From the NCBI RefSeq assembly GCF_005144745.1, contig NZ_SWKK01000013.1:1-39344 (forward strand): a stretch of DNA of 39,344 nt, written 5' to 3'. Made by a program: the position numbers and the translations under genes. Positions 21,750 to 30,612 of the stretch are shown here, piece by piece. This stretch comes from Flavobacterium sp. ASW18X (GTDB lineage Bacteria; Bacteroidota; Bacteroidia; Flavobacteriales; Flavobacteriaceae). Every line of letters starts with the position of its first letter. Positions within the stretch are counted from its first letter, which is position 1. The notes under the pieces are model-generated. The model made no database searches. It saw only the letters and a program-made list of their open reading frames with translations, and was not told where the DNA came from.

Positions 21750-22580
21750 ATGACCATAAACTGCAAAGGCAACCTGATAGATTTAACCACCCCTAAAGTG
21801 ATGGGAATATTAAATCTTACGCCCGACTCTTTTTTTGATGGAGGACGGTATAACGCTATGGAAAATGCTCTAGAACAAACTGAAAAAATGCTACAAGATG
21901 GAGCCACTTTTATAGACGTAGGGGCTTATAGCTCTAGACCAGATGCCAAGGACGTAAGTGAAACTTTGGAATTACAACGATTAATACCTGTAGTTGAGCA
22001 ATTAATGACCCATTTTCCTAAAATCATCCTTTCTATAGATACCTTTAGAGCAAAAGTTGCTGCAGCGGCATTGGATGCTGGGGCAGCGTTAATAAATGAT
22101 ATTTCTGCCGGTCAATTGGACGATAACATGCTGCCTACAATAGCAGACTATCAAGTGCCATACATAGCCATGCATATGCGCGGCACACCACAAACCATGA
22201 AAACCTTAACGCATTACAACGCACTAACTAAAGAGGTGGTCATTTACTTTTCAGAAGTGTTACAAAAAGCTCAAGCACTTTCTATTAAAGATGTAATTCT
22301 AGACCCTGGTTTTGGTTTTGCAAAAACACGAGAACAAAATTTTGAATTGTTAGCTCAACTGCACAGACTAAGTGCATTAAAACGACCAATTTTGGCAGGT
22401 ATAAGCAGAAAGTCTATGATTTACAAAACCTTAGATACGTCTCCAGAGGCAGCCTTGAACGGCACAACTGCTTTGCACATGCGTTGCTTAGCACAGGGAG
22501 CAAAAATTTTACGTGTACACGATGTAAAAGAAGCTATGGAATGTGTAAAATTGCATACCGAAGTAGAAAACTACCTATAG
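21750..22580 (+). CDS. folP: Dihydropteroate synthase
   Basis: This 276-aa TIM-barrel enzyme condenses 7,8-dihydropterin pyrophosphate with para-aminobenzoate in folate synthesis. Hallmarks: GILNLTPDSFFDGG (about 19-32), FIDVGAYSSRP, LSIDTFRAKVA, NDISAG, AMHMRGTP, LDPGFGFAKT, ILAGISRKSM, and the C-terminal RVHDVKEA. Length and all loops are normal for a drug-sensitive chromosomal enzyme; resistance cannot be judged by eye. It starts the plus-strand group folP-cdaA-DUF3667. Confidence 0.97.
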   Translation: MTINCKGNLIDLTTPKVMGILNLTPDSFFDGGRYNAMENALEQTEKMLQDGATFIDVGAYSSRPDAKDVSETLELQRLIPVVEQLMTHFPKIILSIDTFRAKVAAAALDAGAALINDISAGQLDDNMLPTIADYQVPYIAMHMRGTPQTMKTLTHYNALTKEVVIYFSEVLQKAQALSIKDVILDPGFGFAKTREQNFELLAQLHRLSALKRPILAGISRKSMIYKTLDTSPEAALNGTTALHMRCLAQGAKILRVHDVKEAMECVKLHTEVENYL

Positions 22581-22626
22581 TGGTTTCCTAAGCAAGATTT
22601 TTTAAATTTACACAAACACGGCACGA

Positions 22627-23412
22627 TTGGAATTTCTAAATTTTCTAGAATTTAAGATTACCGACCTCATAGATATTATTCTTGTGGCCGTTTTACTGTA
22701 CTATGTTTACAAGCTTGTAAAAGGGACCGTTGCCATAAACATTTTTATTGGTATTGTTATAGTATGGGCCCTTTGGAAACTTACAGAACTGTTGCAAATG
22801 CAGATGATTAGTAGCATTGTAGGTGGCTTCATGAATATAGGATTAATAGCACTTATCATCGTTTTTCAGCAAGAGATAAGAAAGTTTTTGCTTTTAATAG
22901 GTTCTACCAATTTTGCATCTAAACGTAGTTTTGTTCGGCATTTTAAATTTTTAAAGCAAGAAGCCCTACCTACAGAGGTTAATGTTGATGCTATTTTAGA
23001 CGCTTGTAAAAACATGGGTATAAGTAAAACAGGTGCCCTCTTAGTCATAGAACGTAACAACAGCCTAGACTTTATTAAAAGTACAGGTGATAAGATGAAT
23101 ATTGAAGTCACCCAACCTATATTAGAAAGTATTTTTTACAAAAACAGTCCACTACATGATGGCGCTGCTATTGTACAAGAAAATTATATTACCGCTACAC
23201 GTGTTATCTTACCCGTGAGCAACGAACGAAGCATTCCTTTGCGTTTTGGATTAAGACACCGAGCTGCTATTGGCATTACAGAAAAAACAGATGCCATCTG
23301 CTTAGTTGTCAGTGAGGAGACAGGGATGATCTCTTACATTAAAAATGGCGAATTTATACTATACAAAAGTATAGAGGAGTTATCTGAAATGATCAAAAAG
23401 GACTTAGTTTAA
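22627..23412 (+). CDS. cdaA: Diadenylate cyclase CdaA (c-di-AMP synthase)
   Basis: This 261-aa protein is an N-terminal membrane domain with three TM helices (about 12-31, 36-52, 60-82) followed by a DAC catalytic domain. The catalytic D178-G179-A180 (SPLHDGAAIV) and R210-H211-R212 (LGLRHRAAIG) motifs are intact. It makes the second messenger c-di-AMP from two ATP, in control of potassium and osmotic balance and cell-wall homeostasis. The start codon is TTG: no ATG is available, and the MEFLNFLEF N-terminus matches what I recall of relatives. It lies 46 bp after folP, and its stop overlaps the next ATG (TAATG). The folP-cdaA pairing recurs in other bacteria. Confidence 0.95.
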   Translation: MEFLNFLEFKITDLIDIILVAVLLYYVYKLVKGTVAINIFIGIVIVWALWKLTELLQMQMISSIVGGFMNIGLIALIIVFQQEIRKFLLLIGSTNFASKRSFVRHFKFLKQEALPTEVNVDAILDACKNMGISKTGALLVIERNNSLDFIKSTGDKMNIEVTQPILESIFYKNSPLHDGAAIVQENYITATRVILPVSNERSIPLRFGLRHRAAIGITEKTDAICLVVSEETGMISYIKNGEFILYKSIEELSEMIKKDLV

Positions 23413-24242
23413 TGAAGTGTAAAAATTGTTTAGACCAACTAAGAACAGATTATAGTTTTTGCCCTAACTGCGGTGCAAAAGTGATTCGAAACCGAATTAC
23501 CATGAGGAATTTATGGTACGATTTTACTGAACGCTTCTTTAATCTAGACAACACTTTTATACGCACATTTACCAGCCTTTTTACCGACCCAAAAGATGTT
23601 ATTCTTGGTTATATAAAAGGTACCCGTAAAAAGTACATGAATCCAATCAGCTATTTTATGATAGCCGTAACCCTTGGAGGATTATTCTTCTTTTTACAGA
23701 ATAAGTTTTTTCCAAATGCCATGAGCTACCAATTTGAACTTTTGGAAAAACAACAAGAAGGACCTGCTGGTATTTTTGTAACAGATTCTGTGGTAAAATG
23801 GCAGAAAATCTTAGCAGAATACCAAAGTATTTTTTACATGCTCATGATTCCAATCATATCTCTAATTTCCAGATTAGTTTTTATTAATAGAAAAGAATTA
23901 AATCTAAGCGAGCATTTTGTGTTAAACCTCTATGGCTACTCACAAATTAGCATCATTGTAAACTTACTTTACATTGCGTTTATTTGGAATTCCAAAGCTG
24001 TGTATTATATTGGAACGTATGCAGTTATTGTAGGCTATATAGGATACTATTCCTATATTCTAAAACAAGTTTTTGAACTCAACCGGAAACAACTACTCAT
24101 AAAGATAATGTTCTTCCTTGGCATAGGTTTTGCACTTTATCTGGTAATTATCGTAGCAATTGCAATTTATCTATTTGCGTTTACAGACACCTTTAAAAAT
24201 TTGTCTCAGACAGCTTCTTTGGCCATGAACTGGGCCTCATAA
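23412..24242 (+). CDS. DUF3667-type zinc-ribbon membrane protein
   Basis: This 276-aa protein has an N-terminal zinc ribbon with two CxxC pairs (C3/C6 and C17/C20: CKNCLDQ... FCPNCG). A conserved segment (FTERFFNLDNTFIRTF, KDVILGYIKGTRKKYMNPISY, about 38-82) is typical of DUF3667 proteins. Four to five TM helices follow (about 81-98, 143-160, 175-192, 205-220, 232-257). Function is unknown. Its start overlaps the cdaA stop by one base, so the two are translationally coupled. The last 37 bp overlap the end of the convergent ABC-transporter gene. Confidence 0.82.
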   Translation: MKCKNCLDQLRTDYSFCPNCGAKVIRNRITMRNLWYDFTERFFNLDNTFIRTFTSLFTDPKDVILGYIKGTRKKYMNPISYFMIAVTLGGLFFFLQNKFFPNAMSYQFELLEKQQEGPAGIFVTDSVVKWQKILAEYQSIFYMLMIPIISLISRLVFINRKELNLSEHFVLNLYGYSQISIIVNLLYIAFIWNSKAVYYIGTYAVIVGYIGYYSYILKQVFELNRKQLLIKIMFFLGIGFALYLVIIVAIAIYLFAFTDTFKNLSQTASLAMNWAS

Positions 24243-25978
24243 AGGTCTCTATAATACCCTTGTTTGTCTAATAGTTCTTGGTGGGTACCCATCTCTATAA
24301 TTTTACCAGCATCCATTACAATTATTTTATCCGCCTTTTTAATAGTAGCTAAGCGATGCGCAATAATGATAGATGTTCTTCCTTCGGTAATTTTATTGGT
24401 AGCCTCTTGTATCAACTGTTCCGTATAGGTATCTACAGAAGACGTGGCCTCGTCCAAAATTAATATGCTTGGATTACTTACATAGGCACGTAAAAATGCA
24501 ATTAATTGGCGCTGCCCACTAGATAACATGGTTCCACGTTCTTTAACATTATACTCATATCCGCCAGGTAATTCATTAATAAATTGGTGTACTCCTATAT
24601 CCTTAGCAGCCTTTTCTATTTTATCCAGAGTTACTTTATCATCCCTTAATGCAATGTTGTTTTTAATGGTATCCGCAAAAAGGAAGACATCTTGTAATAC
24701 GATAGCAATATGCGACCGCAGAGAACTCAACGTAAAATCTTTTATGTCTCTATTATCTATTGAAATTTTACCTGCATTAATTTCGTAAAAACGATTTAGC
24801 AAATTGATAATAGTAGACTTCCCAGCACCCGTAGCACCTACAATTGCAACGGTTTCTCCTGCTTTTACATCAAAAGAAATACCATGTAAGACTTCTTCAT
24901 TGGGCACGTAACCAAAATGTACCTTGTCAAAAGAAATAGCACCTTTAACCTTCGTTACTTCCGCAATCCCATTATCTGCAATATGGCTATCGGTATCTAA
25001 TATTTTAAAAACACGGTTGGCTGCAACCATACCCATTTGTAGCGTATTAAATTTATCTGCTATTTGCCTTAGTGGCCTAAATAGCAAGTCCATCAAAAAG
25101 AAGAAAGCAAAGATGGAACCCGTATCTCCTAAAGTTGCACTTTCTACGCGTTGTACCACACCAAAATATACCACCAGACCAATACCTACGGAATACGATA
25201 TCTCTGCTACAGGAAAAAAGATAGAGTTATACCATACCGTTTTTAGCCAAGCGTTTTGATGTTTTTCATTTATAGCTCTAAATTTTTCCTTTTCTATAGC
25301 TTCACGATTAAACAATTGCACAATCTTCATTCCTGCCAAGCGTTCTTGCACAAAAGAATTGAGGTTAGATACTTGAGCTCTTACTTCTATAAAAGCTACT
25401 TTCATCGCTTTTTGAAATAGGCGTGTTGCCACTAGAATAACAGGCATTATTGCAAAGACAATTAGTGCCAGGCGCCAATTCATATAAATCATTACTCCCG
25501 CTGCGGTAAGCATCTTTAATAAATCTGCGACTATAACAAAAAAACCTTGGCTAAATATTTCTCCTATTCGTTGCATATCTGCAACCGCTCTAGTTACCAA
25601 CAAACCAATAGAAGAGGTATCAAAATAGGTCATTTTAAAAGCCATCATTTTTTGAAATAGCTTTATTCTTAAATCTTTAATTACAGATTCTCCTAGTAAA
25701 TTAGCGTAGTAATTAAATGCTAATTGGCAAATAACTTGCCCCAACAAAACAGCTACCATTAGCAAAACCAATTGCACTAACAAGGCTTGGTCAGTATTTG
25801 GCAAGGCATCATTAACCACTTGTTTTACCAATACTGGGGTACAAATTGCAAAAGCTGATAACAATATAGCTGTTATAGCTACCACCCAAAATATACCTCT
25901 ATAAGGTTGGGTATAGGCAAAAACCCGTTTAAACAAACGAACATCAAATGCTTTACCTGCTTCTTTTTCTTTACTCAT
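24206..25978 (-). CDS. ABC-type multidrug/lipid exporter half-transporter (MsbA-like)
   Basis: This 590-aa protein is an ABC exporter with fused transmembrane and nucleotide-binding domains. The TMD (about 1-320) has six helices; the NBD (about 345-585) has Walker A GATGAGKST (381-389), signature LSSGQ (485-489), Walker B ILILDE (505-510) and switch H541. It probably works as a homodimer exporting lipids, drugs or envelope precursors; the substrate cannot be told. The first 8 bp overlap the end of truA, so it is translationally coupled to it. Its 3' end overlaps the convergent DUF3667 gene by 37 bp. Confidence 0.93.
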   Translation of the reverse strand: MSKEKEAGKAFDVRLFKRVFAYTQPYRGIFWVVAITAILLSAFAICTPVLVKQVVNDALPNTDQALLVQLVLLMVAVLLGQVICQLAFNYYANLLGESVIKDLRIKLFQKMMAFKMTYFDTSSIGLLVTRAVADMQRIGEIFSQGFFVIVADLLKMLTAAGVMIYMNWRLALIVFAIMPVILVATRLFQKAMKVAFIEVRAQVSNLNSFVQERLAGMKIVQLFNREAIEKEKFRAINEKHQNAWLKTVWYNSIFFPVAEISYSVGIGLVVYFGVVQRVESATLGDTGSIFAFFFLMDLLFRPLRQIADKFNTLQMGMVAANRVFKILDTDSHIADNGIAEVTKVKGAISFDKVHFGYVPNEEVLHGISFDVKAGETVAIVGATGAGKSTIINLLNRFYEINAGKISIDNRDIKDFTLSSLRSHIAIVLQDVFLFADTIKNNIALRDDKVTLDKIEKAAKDIGVHQFINELPGGYEYNVKERGTMLSSGQRQLIAFLRAYVSNPSILILDEATSSVDTYTEQLIQEATNKITEGRTSIIIAHRLATIKKADKIIVMDAGKIIEMGTHQELLDKQGYYRDLYEAQFMAKEAV

Positions 25979-26726
25979 GGATTTTTAATTCTGGATACAC
26001 TACCCTTGTTAAATATAATCCTTTGGCGGGCACAGATACGCCTGCCACTCCCCTATTTTTACTAGCCAATACCCGTGGTATATCATCTGCTGGGCGCTTG
26101 CCTAGCCCAATTTCTAAAAGTGTCCCTACCACCGCGCGTACCATATTTCTTAAAAATCGGTCTGCGGTTATGGTAAAAACTAGCTTATCTTCTCTTTGTT
26201 CCCAAACCGCATCGCGAACATCGCAAAAAAATGTTTTTACATCCGTATGGGATTTAGAAAAACACTCAAAATCTTTCTTTCCTATAAGCTGTTTTGCTGC
26301 AATATTCATAGCTACCACATTCAAAGGCAATGTTACCTGGTGTGCACTATCTTGGTAAAAAGGACTTTTCTCTTGCACCACCCAATATTCATAACTACGT
26401 TCTGTGGCATCGAATCTGGCATGGCTATCTATTGGAACTTCAAACAAATCTTTAACTGCTATATCTGTTGGCAAGTAGGCATTCAATCGGTAAATTAACT
26501 TATCTAAAAGTAACGGTTCTGTTACATCAAAATGTGCATACATTTGTTTTGCATGCACTCCCGCATCCGTTCTTCCTGCACCTACAACCTCAATTTTTTG
26601 ACGGGTTAGCAAACTCAATCCTTCTTCCAACACTTGCTGCACGGTTACTGCATTTGGTTGTTTTTGCCAACCGTGATATGCTGCCCCATGATATGAAAAC
26701 TCGATAAAATACCTCAAGAAATTCAA
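25971..26726 (-). CDS. truA: tRNA pseudouridine synthase A
   Basis: This 251-aa enzyme forms pseudouridine at positions 38-40 in the anticodon stem of tRNAs. The catalytic aspartate is D54 in GAGRTDAGVHA. Other conserved segments are FSYHGAAYHGWQKQPNAVTVQ (broken here as FSYHG and YHGWQKQP), RYEY-like YEYWV, and FLRNMVRAVVGTL. Length is normal. The gene is transcribed with the ABC exporter downstream (8-bp overlap) and is divergent from the phosphoesterase gene across 72 bp. Confidence 0.97.
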   Translation of the reverse strand: MNFLRYFIEFSYHGAAYHGWQKQPNAVTVQQVLEEGLSLLTRQKIEVVGAGRTDAGVHAKQMYAHFDVTEPLLLDKLIYRLNAYLPTDIAVKDLFEVPIDSHARFDATERSYEYWVVQEKSPFYQDSAHQVTLPLNVVAMNIAAKQLIGKKDFECFSKSHTDVKTFFCDVRDAVWEQREDKLVFTITADRFLRNMVRAVVGTLLEIGLGKRPADDIPRVLASKNRGVAGVSVPAKGLYLTRVVYPELKIHE

Positions 26727-26798
26727 TTTAAGCGTTAAAGATACTTTAATCCTTTGGCTCTGTCCTAACCCCTAGAATTTTTAGCATATTTTTAGCGC

Positions 26799-27293
26799 AT
26801 GACAAAAATTTTATTGCTTTCTGATACCCATAGCCATATAGATGATACTATTTTAAAATACGCAAAACAAGCAGACGAAATTTGGCATGCTGGGGATATT
26901 GGTGATTTAGCCGTTACCGATGCTCTTGCAGCGCTAAAACCTATACGCGGTGTTCATGGCAATATAGACAACCATGTGATACAAAAAGAGTTTCCGGAAC
27001 ATAATCGTTTTATGTGCGAGGGTGTAGATGTGTGGATTACTCATATTGGGGGGTATCCTAACAAATACAACATCAGGGTAAGGGAAGAATTACAAGCAAA
27101 TCCGCCAAAACTTTTTATTTGCGGCCATTCTCATATTCTTAAAGTGATGTACGATAAAAAACTAGAATTACTACATATGAATCCCGGGGCGTGTGGCAAA
27201 CATGGATTTCACCAAGTAAGAACCATGCTTCGTTTTACTATAGACAAAGACAACATAAGTAATTTAGAAGCTATAGAATTAGGAAAAAAATAG
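26799..27293 (+). CDS. YfcE/MJ0936-type metallophosphoesterase
   Basis: This 164-aa cytoplasmic calcineurin-like phosphoesterase has all metal ligands visible: D9 and H11 (SDTHSH), D33 (HAGDIGD), N55 (GVHGNID), H82 (THIGG), and H110 and H112 (CGHSHILK). The compact size and motif order match the YfcE/MJ0936 group of phosphodiesterases. The physiological substrate is not known from sequence. It is the first gene of a short plus-strand pair with the lipoprotein gene 63 bp downstream. Confidence 0.93.
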   Translation: MTKILLLSDTHSHIDDTILKYAKQADEIWHAGDIGDLAVTDALAALKPIRGVHGNIDNHVIQKEFPEHNRFMCEGVDVWITHIGGYPNKYNIRVREELQANPPKLFICGHSHILKVMYDKKLELLHMNPGACGKHGFHQVRTMLRFTIDKDNISNLEAIELGKK

Positions 27294-27356
27294 CTGTTAA
27301 GCATTGATAAAGTAACATCAAACTAAAAATAAACTCTCACCTAAAAACATTCGCAC

Positions 27357-28214
27357 ATGAAGCATAATTATGCATTTTCTATCTCACTAGCACTATCCTT
27401 TGTATTCCTCTCTTGCCAAGAGAACAACCCTAAAAAATCAGAATCGGTCAAGGCCACGACCGTATCTACACAAAAACCACCATACAATCCCGAAAACCCT
27501 AAATTGGCTTTACAAGCTGTTGCTGAAGCCCATGGAGGTTGGAATAATTTGTGGCTTAAGAAAGACGTACAGTTTACCTATAATTATGAAATTCCCTCAG
27601 AAAATAGAGCAGATGTATCTACAGAACGTTATATTTTTGACAATGAAATTTCTTACGGTAAATATAACCGTCATCAGATAAACATAATCCCTAAACAAGA
27701 AGGAGCGGTAGTCCATTTGTTTAATGGCGATAGCACTACGGTTACCTTGAACAAAACAGTATTAAAGGACCCAAAAATCATAGCATTTTCTGGCTTTATA
27801 AGACGTGCTAATTATTTTTGGTTTACTATGCCTTATAAGTTAAATAATCCAGGAACTATAATTTCTCACCAAGGAAAGGAACCTTATAACTCCATTAATT
27901 ATGATGTTTTTAAAGTAACATACGACCCCAAATTGACAGGAAAAATCAAGAATGACATTTACATTATATACGTTAATCCAGAAACTCATTTAATAGACCG
28001 CTTTAAATTCTCTTTACCCTTTGCAGGTATTACAGAACCCGTAATCCTTACTAATTACAGTTATGAACAAATAGACGGGCAATGGATTGCTACGCACAGA
28101 GATTATTTTATGCCCAATACGGATGGAGGGTATGCGGATGAACCTACTTTTATACAAACGTTAAGCGCTATAAGCTTTAATAATGGCTACACTATAGAAA
28201 ACATCATTCAATAA
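27357..28214 (+). CDS. DUF6503-type secreted lipoprotein
   Basis: This 285-aa lipoprotein has the signal peptide lipobox at C20 (VFLSC). A short disordered linker (about 21-45) follows, then a beta-rich domain with AVAEAHGGWNNLW (about 57-69), the usual start of the DUF6503 family of Bacteroidota envelope proteins with a LolA-like look. The C-terminal part has DVFKVTYDP and GQWIATHRDYFMP. Function is unknown. The family name is from memory of the AHGG..W pattern, with moderate certainty. Confidence 0.75.
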   Translation: MKHNYAFSISLALSFVFLSCQENNPKKSESVKATTVSTQKPPYNPENPKLALQAVAEAHGGWNNLWLKKDVQFTYNYEIPSENRADVSTERYIFDNEISYGKYNRHQINIIPKQEGAVVHLFNGDSTTVTLNKTVLKDPKIIAFSGFIRRANYFWFTMPYKLNNPGTIISHQGKEPYNSINYDVFKVTYDPKLTGKIKNDIYIIYVNPETHLIDRFKFSLPFAGITEPVILTNYSYEQIDGQWIATHRDYFMPNTDGGYADEPTFIQTLSAISFNNGYTIENIIQ

Positions 28215-28215
28215 T

Positions 28216-28246
28216 AAAAAAAGGCCCTTGTTTAAAACAGGGGCCT
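28216..28246 (-). terminator. Terminator of DUF4293 gene, between convergent genes
   Basis: The stem AGGCCCTTG/CAGGGGCCT has one wobble pair and a 7-nt loop. On the minus strand it is followed by seven Ts. On the plus strand no T-run follows, so it serves mainly the 28276-28686 gene. It sits right after the stop of the convergent lipoprotein gene. Confidence 0.8.
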
Positions 28247-28275
28247 CACGCACTAATACTACTAAGATGTTAGGT

Positions 28276-28686
28276 CTAACGTAAACGATCCACAGATTTT
28301 ACAAGATCTTCATCCTTTTTGATGGCCCTGTTGGCCAAGACCAGAAAAACGATAGAAAATACAGGAATCAGCATCCCAATACCCTTCTCAGAAACCGCCG
28401 TTTCTCCGGATAAGTTTAGCGATCGGTAAACGAAAAATCCTAGTAAAAAAAGATTCAATACTAAGTTCAAACGATTTACAACAAATTGATTTTGTCGTTT
28501 TTTGAACAACAATATAGCTACGGCAGCTAAAACAGCTACGCCATAAAATACACTAGAAATAAGAACATCTTGCTGTGCAAACACTTCCCCATTTTCTGTT
28601 TCTACCCAAAGGTTTACAAAAAACGGCACCACTGCAGAAAGTAGAATCACTACTACTAAATAAAGTGTTTGTATGCGTTGAATCAT
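28276..28686 (-). CDS. DUF4293 four-helix membrane protein
   Basis: This 136-aa protein has four TM helices (about 8-26, 41-61, 71-88, 100-118) and begins MIQRIQTLYL, the conserved start of the DUF4293 family in Bacteroidota. Function is unknown. It is divergently transcribed from rho, 190 bp away, an arrangement I recall as common in Flavobacteriia. It has its own terminator. Confidence 0.88.
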   Translation of the reverse strand: MIQRIQTLYLVVVILLSAVVPFFVNLWVETENGEVFAQQDVLISSVFYGVAVLAAVAILLFKKRQNQFVVNRLNLVLNLFLLGFFVYRSLNLSGETAVSEKGIGMLIPVFSIVFLVLANRAIKKDEDLVKSVDRLR

Positions 28687-28758
28687 TCTTAGTTTTTATA
28701 GGCTTACAAAATTACATCTCTTTTTGACAAATAACAGGAGTTCTTAAAATTTATTTTG

Positions 28759-28766
28759 TATACTTG
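28759..28766 (+). promoter_or_regulatory. Possible -7 element upstream of rho
   Basis: TATACTTG matches the Bacteroidota -7 consensus TAnnTTTG at seven of eight positions and lies about 110 bp before the rho start, leaving a leader of about 105 nt. The nearest upstream TTG (28724-28726) is too far for a normal -33 box, so this is tentative. Confidence 0.35.
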
Positions 28767-28876
28767 CAATGTTATTTAGTTAGAACACTTGCCCAGGGAA
28801 TACTTTCCCAACCGTAAAAGCAACTAAACGTTTTACCACAAACAATCATATTCAAGTTTAATTTATTGATTATTTA

Positions 28877-30484
28877 ATGTTCGAGATTTCCGACTTAAAG
28901 GCAAAGAAACTTCCTGAACTACAGGAAATTGCTAAAGAATTGAATGTTCCTAAGTTCAAGTCGCTAAAAAAATTAGATTTAGTATATCAGATACTAGATT
29001 TACAGGCCGCTAACCCTGCCGCAGTAAAAGAAAGTACTGTGATAGAAACAGAGGAAAAGCCAAAAAGAGCTAGAAGGCCTAGAGCCCCAAAAAAAGAAAT
29101 AGCGCAAAAAGAAGAAACTCCTGCTACTAAGGAAGACAGTAAGGAAAAGGATACTAAAACCGAAAAACCTGCTGCTAAAACCGCAGAAAAGCAAGAGGCT
29201 CCTGCTAAGGAGAATACCAGACAACACAAAGGCAATAATAAGCCTCAGAATAATAACAACAGAAGAAACAACAATCAGAATAACAATAACCAAAGAAACC
29301 ATCAAGATAAGCGCAACAGCAATTTTGATAAGGACTTAAAAAACCGTTATAAGGAACCAGAATTTGAGTTCGATAGCATTATTGAAAGCGAAGGTGTTCT
29401 AGATATTATGCAAGACGGTTATGGCTTTTTGCGCTCTTCTGATTACAATTATCTTTCTTCACCAGACGATATTTATGTTTCTCAAAGTCAGATTCGTTTA
29501 TTCGGTTTAAAAACCGGCGATACGGTATTAGGTAATATTAGACCTCCTAAAGAAGGAGAAAAATATTTCCCTTTAATTAAAGTAAATAAAATTAATGGGC
29601 TAGACCCGCAAGTGGTTCGTGACCGTGTTTCTTTTGAACACCTTACACCGCTCTTTCCTAAGGAAAAATTCAATATTGCAGACAAGCAGAGCACCATCTC
29701 TACTCGTGTAATGGATTTGTTTTCACCAATTGGTAAAGGACAACGTGGTATGATAGTATCCCAACCAAAGACGGGTAAGACTATGTTACTGAAAGATATT
29801 GCCAATGCAATTGCAGCAAATCATCCAGAGGTATACCAAATTATTCTTTTAATAGATGAACGCCCAGAAGAAGTTACAGATATGCAACGTAACGTGCGGG
29901 GTGAAGTTGTCGCTTCTACTTTTGATAAAGAAGCAACAGAACACGTACGCGTTGCAAATATAGTCCTAGAAAAAGCCAAGAGATTAGTAGAGTGCGGCCA
30001 TGACGTAGTTATCTTGTTAGATTCCATTACCCGTTTAGCAAGAGCTTATAACACCGTACAACCTGCTTCTGGCAAGGTATTAAGTGGTGGTGTAGATGCT
30101 AATGCACTACATAAACCTAAACGTTTCTTTGGTGCAGCACGTAATATAGAAAATGGCGGTTCTTTATCCATTATTGCAACGGCTCTTACAGAAACTGGCT
30201 CTAAAATGGACGAGGTTATATTTGAAGAGTTTAAAGGTACTGGTAATATGGAATTACAGTTAGATAGAAGAATATCTAATAGAAGAATATTCCCTGCTAT
30301 TGACCTTATTTCTTCTTCTACAAGAAGAGACGATATATTGTTAGATGACAATACCATTCAACGTATGTGGATTTTAAGAAAATATCTTGCAGATATGAAC
30401 CCTGTAGAAGCTATGGAGTTTATGGAGCAGCGTATTAAACAAACTAAGAACAACGACGAGTTTCTACTCACCATGAATGAGTAG
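28877..30484 (+). CDS. rho: Transcription termination factor Rho with long asparagine-rich disordered insertion
   Basis: This 535-aa protein compares with about 420 in E. coli. Order: Rho N-terminal SAP-like domain (1-45), a disordered region (about 48-152), cold-shock-type RNA-binding domain (about 165-240), RecA-like ATPase (about 260-530). The disordered region is first lysine/glutamate/proline/alanine-rich, then asparagine/arginine-rich at 119-142. Walker A is QPKTGKT (296-302); [14 protein letters not shown] and [16 protein letters not shown] are intact. It is a hexameric helicase that ends transcription. In Bacteroides thetaiotaomicron the corresponding disordered region drives phase separation of Rho (published work from about 2023, as I recall); the same may hold here. 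An intrinsic terminator follows. Confidence 0.97.
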   Translation: MFEISDLKAKKLPELQEIAKELNVPKFKSLKKLDLVYQILDLQAANPAAVKESTVIETEEKPKRARRPRAPKKEIAQKEETPATKEDSKEKDTKTEKPAAKTAEKQEAPAKENTRQHKGNNKPQNNNNRRNNNQNNNNQRNHQDKRNSNFDKDLKNRYKEPEFEFDSIIESEGVLDIMQDGYGFLRSSDYNYLSSPDDIYVSQSQIRLFGLKTGDTVLGNIRPPKEGEKYFPLIKVNKINGLDPQVVRDRVSFEHLTPLFPKEKFNIADKQSTISTRVMDLFSPIGKGQRGMIVSQPKTGKTMLLKDIANAIAANHPEVYQIILLIDERPEEVTDMQRNVRGEVVASTFDKEATEHVRVANIVLEKAKRLVECGHDVVILLDSITRLARAYNTVQPASGKVLSGGVDANALHKPKRFFGAARNIENGGSLSIIATALTETGSKMDEVIFEEFKGTGNMELQLDRRISNRRIFPAIDLISSSTRRDDILLDDNTIQRMWILRKYLADMNPVEAMEFMEQRIKQTKNNDEFLLTMNE

Positions 30485-30509
30485 TTACTTGTATAAGAAT
30501 ATGATTGTG

Positions 30510-30542
30510 AACCCCTTTGAATAATTTCAAAGGGGTTTTTTA
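30510..30542 (+). terminator. Intrinsic terminator of rho
   Basis: The stem AACCCCTTTGA / TTCAAAGGGGTT has a 5-nt loop, followed by a run of six Ts. It begins 26 nt after the rho stop. Confidence 0.9.
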
Positions 30543-30612
30543 ATGCCATTTTATGAAGAATTCATTTATATTTACAACCGTTCCCCATTAATACTAATCA
30601 CATTTACAACCT

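Noticed and set aside
28790-28815. GGGAA/TTCCC hairpin in the rho leader as a riboswitch or attenuator
   Set aside because: The stem is only about five base pairs with no T-run or conserved core, too little to support a regulatory RNA.
29000-29305. Minus-strand ORFs (82 and 101 aa) opposite the low-complexity part of rho
   Set aside because: Antisense of K/E/N-rich coding DNA gives F/L/S/V-rich shadow frames. They have no features of real membrane proteins beyond hydrophobicity.
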